DNA from: Methylobacterium iners
GTDB taxonomy: Bacteria > Pseudomonadota > Alphaproteobacteria > Rhizobiales > Beijerinckiaceae
Direction of reading: 5' to 3'
NCBI RefSeq assembly: GCF_022179305.1
Contig: NZ_BPQP01000014.1
Span: forward strand, 1 to 47,704
DNA: 47,704 nt
This document shows, piece by piece, positions 42,183 through 47,704 of the stretch (position 1 is its first letter; each line of letters starts with the position of its first letter). A program made the translations under genes and the position numbers. Below the pieces are notes generated by a model that saw nothing but the letters and a program-made list of their open reading frames with translations, was not told where the DNA came from and did no database searches.

Positions 42183-45100
42183 TGTCCGCGTTGGAGCGCT
42201 TCGTCGTCGACCCGATCACGCTGGAATCGCAGCGCCGCGCCGCCGATCCCCGCGTCTCGGCCTGGGTCTCGGCCAATGCCGGCGCCGGAAAGACCAAGGT
42301 GCTGACCGATCGCGTGGTCCGCCTTCTCCTCGACGGGTCGGCGCCGGGCCGCATCCTGTGCCTCACCTTCACCAAGGCGGCCGCCGCCAACATGGCGATC
42401 CGAGTGTTCCGGCGGCTCGGGGAATGGGTCACCCGGGACGAGGCGGCGCTCGCGGCCGAACTGACCGAACTCATGGGCGAGCCGCCGCGGCGCGAGACGA
42501 TCGAGCGGGCCCGCCGCCTGTTCGCCAGGGCGGTCGAGACGCCGGGCGGCCTCAAGATCGAGACGCTGCACGCGCTCTGCGAACGGCTCCTGCACATGTT
42601 TCCGTTCGAGGCGAACGTGCCCGCCCGCTTCGTGGTGCTCGACGACACGCAATCGCGCGAGGCCCTGGAGATCGAGACCGACAACGTGCTGGCCGACGCG
42701 GTCAGCGGCACGGACATTGCCTTGGGCGAGGCCCTGGCGCGGGTCAGCCCGGAGGCGACGGGCGACACCCTGCGGAAGGCGATCCGGACGGCGATCGAGG
42801 CTCGGCATGTGCTCGGCCATCGGGGCGGTCTCGACGCGCCCTTCGAGGAGCTGGCGCGGGCGCTCGGCCTCGCGGCGGACGAGACGGCCGAGGCGATCGA
42901 GCGCCGCATCCTCGAAGGTGGCTTGCCCGACTGGCCGGCCCTCGCCGAACGGCTGCGGACGGGCAAGGCGACCGATGAGCAGATCGCCGAGGATCTGCTG
43001 GAGGCGCAGCGGCTGCGCGGCGCGGCCGAGGCGCTAGACGCCTATCAGGGCATCTTCTTTACCGACAAGGGAGACCCTAAGGCCGACCGCAGCCTCGGCA
43101 CCAAGGCGGTGCCGGACGCCGTCAAGGACCAGTTGCGGGCCGAGCGCGACCGGTTGATCCCCCTATTCGACGCTCTGCGCGGCGCTCGGGCGCAGGCACG
43201 CACGCAGGCGCTGTTCACGCTGGCCGCGGAGATCCATCGCCGCGTCGAAGCGCAGAAGGCGCGCCTCGGGGCGCTGGATTTCGACGACCTCATCCACAAG
43301 ACCCTCGACCTTCTCTCGCGGGTCGGCGCCTCCTGGGTGCTGTACAAGCTGGATCGCGGCGTCGACCACGTCCTCATCGACGAGGCACAGGACACCAACC
43401 CGCAGCAATGGGAGATCCTGCGCCGGATCACCGCCGAGTTCGCGGTCGGGGAGGGCGCCCGCGAGCTAAACCGCACCCGCTTCGCGGTGGGCGATCCCAA
43501 GCAGTCGATCTACAGCTTCCAGGGTGCCGAGCCGCGCGAGTTCGAGACGACGCGCAGCGAATGGCGCAGCGCCACGCTCGGTGCCGACCTCGCCTTCGCC
43601 GACGTGTCGCTGAATCTCTCGTTCCGCTCGGCCCACGGCGTGCTTCGGGCGGTGGACGCCACCTTCGCGGTGCCGGACCATTACCGGGGGCTATCCTTCG
43701 AGGAGGGCGCCACCCGGACGATCCACACCACGGCCCGGGGCGGCGCGCCAGGCGGCATCGAGCTCTGGTGCGTCGAGGAACCGGCCGAGGGACCCGATCC
43801 CGACGCCTGGGCGGCCCCCGTCGACGCGCCGGAGGCGAATGCGCCCGCGATCGTGACCGCCCGGCGCATCGCGAGGGCGGTGAAGGCCTGGACGACGACG
43901 GGAGACGAGGACGGTCACCGCCGTCGGCCCGGTGATATCCTGATCCTGGTGCGCAAGCGTTCCGCCGCCTTCGAGGAGGTGATCCGCGCCCTCAAGGCCG
44001 CGGGCGTCCCGGTGGCTGGTCAGGATCGGCTCGACGTCGCCGCCCACATCGCGGTCGCCGATCTCGTCGCGGCGGGCCGCGCCGGACTACTGCCGGCCGA
44101 CGACCTCACCCTCGCCGGCGCGCTGAAGAGCCCGCTCGCCGGTCTCGACGACGATGATCTTGTGCGCATCGCGGCGCGGCGCGAGCTTTCCGAGACGCTG
44201 GAGGATGCGCTGGCCCGGCACGCGGCCGCCGGCGACCCGGCCGCGATCCGCGGCGAAGCCGCCTTGCGCCGATGGATCACGCTTGCCGCGGCGCATGGGC
44301 CCTTCGGGTTCTACGCGGCCCTGCTCGGACCGCATGGCGGCCGGCGCAGCCTCGTCGCCCGTCTCGGCGGAGAGGCGGGCGACGCCATCGACGTGTTCCT
44401 CGCGGCGGCCGCGGCGGCCGAGCAGGGCGGCGACGCGCCCTCGCTCGACGCGTTCCTCGCCCGCTACGTCGCCGGTCCGGGATCGGGGGAGGGCGGGCAT
44501 ACGGTCAAGCGCGACCTGGAGTCCGGGCGCGACGAGGTCCGCGTCATGACGGTCCACGGCGCCAAGGGCCTCGAGGCGCCGGTCGTGGTCGTGATCGATG
44601 GATGCGAGCCGCTGGGCCGCAACGACCCGCCGCTCCTACCGATGACGCCCCGGCGCCTGGCGGGCGAGATCCCGCTCCCGCCGGTCTGGTCGACGGGCCG
44701 GACCCACGACTGCTCGGCGCTCGCCGAGGCGCGCGCGGAGCTGCAGGTCAAGGCGCGCGAGGAGCACAACCGTCTACTCTACGTGGCGATGACGCGGGCT
44801 GCCGACCGACTCGTGATCGCGCCCTATCGCGGCCGTGACCGGGAGACCACGGCCTCTTGGTGCGAGATGGTTCGCACCGGCATGGAGCAGGCCTTCGGCC
44901 CCGGCGAGACCCTGGAGACGAGCTATGGGCCGATCACCCTATGGCGCGAGGGCGAGCCGGCCTCCCTGTCGCTCGCAGCCGCCGGGGTCGCCCCCGGCAC
45001 CACGACCCTTCCGGTCTGGCTTGAGGCTCCCGTTCCCGCGGAGACGGCGGCAACGTCGCCGATCAATCCGTCAGGCGCCTTGAGTGCAGCCGACGGCAGC

Positions 45101-45646
45101 CGTGATGCCGGACCACGCCAGGGCGATGCCGAGGCGCGCCGCCGCGGCCTCGTCGTCCACGCATTGCTCGAACACTTGCCGCGGATTGCGCCCGAAAAGC
45201 GGAGATCGGCCGCGGAAGGCTTCGTCCGTGCTCGCGCGCCGGCGATGCCGGCAACAAATCGAGCCACGATCGTGCGGGACGTGCTCCACCTGCTCGACGA
45301 GCCTGGCCTCGCACCCCTCTTTGCCGGCGAGGCACGCGCCGAGGTGACGCTGGCGGGCCGGGTGATCGTCGGCGGCCGCGAGCGTTCCGTCTTCGGCCGG
45401 GCCGACCGGCTCGCCGTGGCGAGCGACGTCGTCCATGTCGCGGAGTTCAAGACCGGCCGCCCCCCCGCGATGGGCACGCCGCTGCCGCAGGGCGAGGCAG
45501 CCCAAATTGCCCTCTACGCGACGCTGCTCGGTCAGATCTATCCGGGGCGCCGCATCGCGCCCGTCCTGATCTGGACCTGCGGCCCCGTCATCCGCCGCCT
45601 CGACCCCGGCGACCTCGCCGGGATCCTCGCCACCCTCGCGGCGTGA
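42182..45646 (+). CDS. addA: AddA, helicase-nuclease subunit
   Basis: AddA is the UvrD-like motor and second nuclease of the AddAB break-resection enzyme. The 1154-residue protein has Walker A SANAGAGKTKVLTDRVVRLL, motif Ia LTFTKAAAANMA, Walker B VLIDEAQDTNPQQWEILRR, motif III AVGDPKQSIYSFQGAEPREF, motif V VMTVHGAKGLEAPVVVVIDG and motif VI RLLYVAMTRAADRLVIAPYR. The C-terminal nuclease is FGRADRLAVASDVVHVAEFK followed by TGRPP, then QIALYATLLGQIYP. The start overlaps addB by one base. In related genomes trxA follows directly; here a minus-strand dehydrogenase gene intervenes. Confidence 0.96.
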   Translation: MSALERFVVDPITLESQRRAADPRVSAWVSANAGAGKTKVLTDRVVRLLLDGSAPGRILCLTFTKAAAANMAIRVFRRLGEWVTRDEAALAAELTELMGEPPRRETIERARRLFARAVETPGGLKIETLHALCERLLHMFPFEANVPARFVVLDDTQSREALEIETDNVLADAVSGTDIALGEALARVSPEATGDTLRKAIRTAIEARHVLGHRGGLDAPFEELARALGLAADETAEAIERRILEGGLPDWPALAERLRTGKATDEQIAEDLLEAQRLRGAAEALDAYQGIFFTDKGDPKADRSLGTKAVPDAVKDQLRAERDRLIPLFDALRGARAQARTQALFTLAAEIHRRVEAQKARLGALDFDDLIHKTLDLLSRVGASWVLYKLDRGVDHVLIDEAQDTNPQQWEILRRITAEFAVGEGARELNRTRFAVGDPKQSIYSFQGAEPREFETTRSEWRSATLGADLAFADVSLNLSFRSAHGVLRAVDATFAVPDHYRGLSFEEGATRTIHTTARGGAPGGIELWCVEEPAEGPDPDAWAAPVDAPEANAPAIVTARRIARAVKAWTTTGDEDGHRRRPGDILILVRKRSAAFEEVIRALKAAGVPVAGQDRLDVAAHIAVADLVAAGRAGLLPADDLTLAGALKSPLAGLDDDDLVRIAARRELSETLEDALARHAAAGDPAAIRGEAALRRWITLAAAHGPFGFYAALLGPHGGRRSLVARLGGEAGDAIDVFLAAAAAAEQGGDAPSLDAFLARYVAGPGSGEGGHTVKRDLESGRDEVRVMTVHGAKGLEAPVVVVIDGCEPLGRNDPPLLPMTPRRLAGEIPLPPVWSTGRTHDCSALAEARAELQVKAREEHNRLLYVAMTRAADRLVIAPYRGRDRETTASWCEMVRTGMEQAFGPGETLETSYGPITLWREGEPASLSLAAAGVAPGTTTLPVWLEAPVPAETAATSPINPSGALSAADGSRDAGPRQGDAEARRRGLVVHALLEHLPRIAPEKRRSAAEGFVRARAPAMPATNRATIVRDVLHLLDEPGLAPLFAGEARAEVTLAGRVIVGGRERSVFGRADRLAVASDVVHVAEFKTGRPPAMGTPLPQGEAAQIALYATLLGQIYPGRRIAPVLIWTCGPVIRRLDPGDLAGILATLAA

Positions 45647-45705
45647 CGCCCACGACACATGCCGGAGGACGGACCGACGATCGGCCCGCTCGATGTGGCG
45701 CGGCC

Positions 45706-46986
45706 TCAACCCTGCGGCGCGATCCGCAGAATCTTGGCGTCGTCGCCATCCGTGACGGCGTAGACCGCGCCGTCGGGGCCGACCTTCACATCGCGCACGC
45801 GCTCGTCGAGCAGGAGACGCTCTTCGGTCACGACCTTGTCCCCATCGAGCTTCAGCACCACGAGGCCGGCGTTCAGGAGGCCGCCGATGACGAACCCGTC
45901 CTTCCAGGCCGGAAAAAGGCTGCCCGTGTAGAGCGCCATGCCGGAGGGGGCGATGACCGGATCCCAGTAATAGACCGGCTGCACGGTGCCGCCCGCCTGG
46001 GTCTTGCCCTCGCCGATCTTCTGCCCGCTGTACTCGATACCGTAGGTGACCTCCGGCCAGCCGTAGTTCAGCCCGGGGCGGGGCCGGTTGAGCTCGTCGC
46101 CGCCGCGTGGGCCGTGCTCCACCGTCCACAGCCGGCCTTGTCCGTCGAGGGCCGCCGACTGGATGTTGCGATGTCCGTAGGACCAGATTTCGGGCTTGGC
46201 CTTCTCACCGCCGGTGAAGGGGTTGTCCTTCGGCGCATTGCCGTCGGTATCGATCCGAAAGACCTTGCCGAGTCCGCTGGTAAGGTCCTGCGCCTGCACG
46301 CGGGGCGTCTTGTCCGAGCGCTCGCCGACGGTGACGAAGAGCTTGCCGTCCGGCGCGAAGACGAGGCGCGAGCCGAAATGCTTGTCGCCGTCATAGGTCG
46401 GCATCTGGCGGAAAATGACCTTCAACTCGTCGAGGCGTCCGCCGCCCTTGTCCTCGATGAGCTTGGCCCGGGCCACGGTCGTCCCATTGCCCTTCTCGCG
46501 GGGCTCGGAATAGCTGAAGTAGATCAGGCGATCGGAGGGAAAGCTCGGGCTGAGCACCACGTCGAGGAGCCCGCCCTGGCCGCGGGGGTCGACCTTGGGC
46601 ACGCCGGTGACCGGCGCACCGATGGTGCCGTCCTTCGCAAGGATCCGGATCTTGCCCTCCTTCTCGGTGATGAGCATGCGCCCGTCGGGCAGGAACTCGA
46701 GGGCCCAGGGGCTCGCCAGGCCTTTCGCGGCGACCGCCACTTGGACCTTGGTCGCCTCGGCCGGCTTTGGCGCCCGCGTCTGGTTCGGCAGCATGGGTGT
46801 GTAGGAGGTGTTCGGCGGCGCGGTCTCGGCCGGGCTCCCGCCGGTGGCGGCGGTGGCCGGCGCCGTGAATGCCTCGCCCTCGACTCGGGGTGGCCGGGTC
46901 TCCGAGCCAGGCTCCTGAGCGCCGGCATGAGCCCCGAGGCCGAGGACAGCCACGGCGGTGAGCAGGGTCTGAGAGATGCGCGTCAC
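45706..46986 (-). CDS. PQQ-type sugar (sorbosone/glucose) dehydrogenase homologue
   Basis: A 426-residue protein of the soluble glucose/sorbosone dehydrogenase beta-propeller family, which oxidises sugars or aldehydes with pyrroloquinoline quinone in the periplasm. A signal peptide ends near AHAGAQ (residue 24). A disordered stretch rich in P, T and A follows to about 80. Then come SPWALEFLPDGRMLITEKEG, GQGGLLDVVLSPSFPSDRLI, HFGSRLVFAPDGKLFVTVGE, WSYGHRNIQSAALDGQG, WTVEHGPRGGDELNRPRPGL and NYGWPEVTYG; the histidine and acidic residues of these loops match the PQQ site. The start is GTG 46986 with GGAGGA upstream. The substrate is unknown. It is convergent with addA. Confidence 0.88.
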   Translation of the reverse strand: MTRISQTLLTAVAVLGLGAHAGAQEPGSETRPPRVEGEAFTAPATAATGGSPAETAPPNTSYTPMLPNQTRAPKPAEATKVQVAVAAKGLASPWALEFLPDGRMLITEKEGKIRILAKDGTIGAPVTGVPKVDPRGQGGLLDVVLSPSFPSDRLIYFSYSEPREKGNGTTVARAKLIEDKGGGRLDELKVIFRQMPTYDGDKHFGSRLVFAPDGKLFVTVGERSDKTPRVQAQDLTSGLGKVFRIDTDGNAPKDNPFTGGEKAKPEIWSYGHRNIQSAALDGQGRLWTVEHGPRGGDELNRPRPGLNYGWPEVTYGIEYSGQKIGEGKTQAGGTVQPVYYWDPVIAPSGMALYTGSLFPAWKDGFVIGGLLNAGLVVLKLDGDKVVTEERLLLDERVRDVKVGPDGAVYAVTDGDDAKILRIAPQG

Positions 46987-47327
46987 GATCGATCGTCCTC
47001 CGTGCGGCGTTGGCCGCGTCGTGTTCCGGGATACGTCGCGCCGTTGGGCTGGCGGCGACGACCCGTTGGCGCGCCGCCCGCGAGTCGCGCGGGAAGGGAG
47101 CAGCCATGGGGTGATGTCGGGGAGATGGGGCGCACGGGCTTAGACGGCGAGGGTCCGCGGTCGAGAACGTTGCGAAGGCCTCATCCACGGCCGACACATG
47201 TTCCCGTCGGATGTCAGACCCTCGGGAGTCGCGTTGCGCCTTGACCGTTCCGGGTGCCGACGCCAAGTCTGACGGATCGTGGCGTTCGGCAGGTGTTCGT
47301 CGCCCGCGAAACCGGAAAGGGATGGTC
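46987..47327. promoter_or_regulatory. Divergent promoter region, dehydrogenase and trxA
   Basis: About 340 bases between divergent starts. No ORF with a recognisable product is seen, and no Pho box, CtrA box or T-rich terminator. GGAGGA near 46995 serves the minus-strand gene and GGAAAGGG near 47313-47321 serves trxA. Both promoters must be here but I cannot place their boxes. Confidence 0.35.
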
Positions 47328-47648
47328 ATGGCGACGGTGAAGGTGACCGACGCGAGCTTCGAGCAGGATGTGCTTCAGTCTGCCGAGCCCGTGGTCGTGG
47401 ATTTCTGGGCCGAGTGGTGCGGTCCCTGTCGGCAGATCGGTCCGGCACTCGAGGAGATCTCGGCGGATATGCAGGGGCGGGTGAAGATCGCGAAGGTCAA
47501 TGTCGACGAGAACCCGGGCATCGCTGCGCAATACGGCATCCGCTCGATCCCGACGCTCCTGATCTTCAAGGGCGGTCAACTCGCAGGGCAGAAAGTCGGC
47601 GCTGCGCCTAAAGGCGATCTTTCGCGCTGGATCCAGGCGAGCGCCTGA
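47328..47648 (+). CDS. trxA: Thioredoxin
   Basis: Thioredoxin reduces protein disulfides in the cytoplasm using electrons from thioredoxin reductase. The 106-residue protein has [20 protein letters not shown] with the CGPC active site, [20 protein letters not shown], the cis-proline in [11 protein letters not shown], and [16 protein letters not shown] chose ATG 47328 (MATVKVTD); an ATG at 47322 would add two residues and lies very close to GGAAAGGG. The short end of the window after it shows nothing I can name. Confidence 0.95.
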   Translation: MATVKVTDASFEQDVLQSAEPVVVDFWAEWCGPCRQIGPALEEISADMQGRVKIAKVNVDENPGIAAQYGIRSIPTLLIFKGGQLAGQKVGAAPKGDLSRWIQASA

Positions 47649-47704
47649 TAAGGAGCACGCCCTTCGGCGTACCGACAATGCCGGAAAGCCCTGCGGTTGC
47701 GCGG

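Overview
The window is a GC-rich (about 70% by eye) stretch of an alphaproteobacterial chromosome. Gene order and protein style point to Hyphomicrobiales, most likely Methylobacterium or Methylorubrum. This rests on the ftsW-murG-murC-murB-ddlB-ftsQAZ-lpxC-bamD-recN order, the cell-cycle genes divK, pleD, gcrA and divL, an EipB (DUF1849) envelope protein, a TsaE-AmgK fusion next to murU, and addBA near trxA. I see no phage, CRISPR array or complete insertion sequence. The species is inferred, not proven.

Layout. 0.3-10.7 kb is the distal half of the division and cell wall cluster, all on +. It carries two accessory insertions: a DUF559 nuclease-like gene whose 3' end runs through a palindromic repeat, and a frameshifted hicA toxin remnant. 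10.7-15.5 kb holds lpxC, bamD, recN and two small unknown genes. Two exact CtrA-type boxes (TTAA-N7-TTAAC) lie in front of lpxC and of a 69-residue unknown gene. 15.6-21.4 kb is the phosphate regulon pstSCAB-phoU-phoB, led by three Pho boxes in 11-bp phase; no phoR is present. 21.4-23.6 kb holds gcrA and eipB, divergent and bracketed by two copies of one repeat in opposite orientation. 23.6-27.1 kb holds a frameshifted dinB with a DUF3572 gene, divergent from divK-pleD. 27.0-33.4 kb is mixed metabolism and envelope: O-antigen-ligase-like protein, DUF2059 protein, rpiA, a small repeat protein, gph, tRNA-Val(CAC), a spore-photoproduct-lyase-like radical SAM protein and an AlgX/AlgJ-like protein. 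33.6-38.7 kb holds divL (tyrosine replaces the H-box histidine), tsaE-amgK and murU. 39.0-47.7 kb holds addB, addA, a PQQ-type sugar dehydrogenase homologue and trxA.

How the genes work together. The first cluster makes peptidoglycan precursors, delivers them to the septum and assembles the FtsZ ring; lpxC and bamD build the outer membrane. AmgK and MurU would return recycled MurNAc to UDP-MurNAc, the substrate chain that MurB and MurC serve. DivK, PleD, DivL and GcrA belong to the CtrA cell-cycle circuit, and the CtrA boxes tie that circuit to lipid A synthesis and a small unknown gene. RecN and AddAB handle double-strand breaks; DinB, the translesion polymerase, looks broken. Most of the window is conserved core genome. 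The less ordinary items are the CtrA-boxed small gene, the inverted repeats around gcrA-eipB, the two frameshifted genes and the accessory insertions between mur genes.
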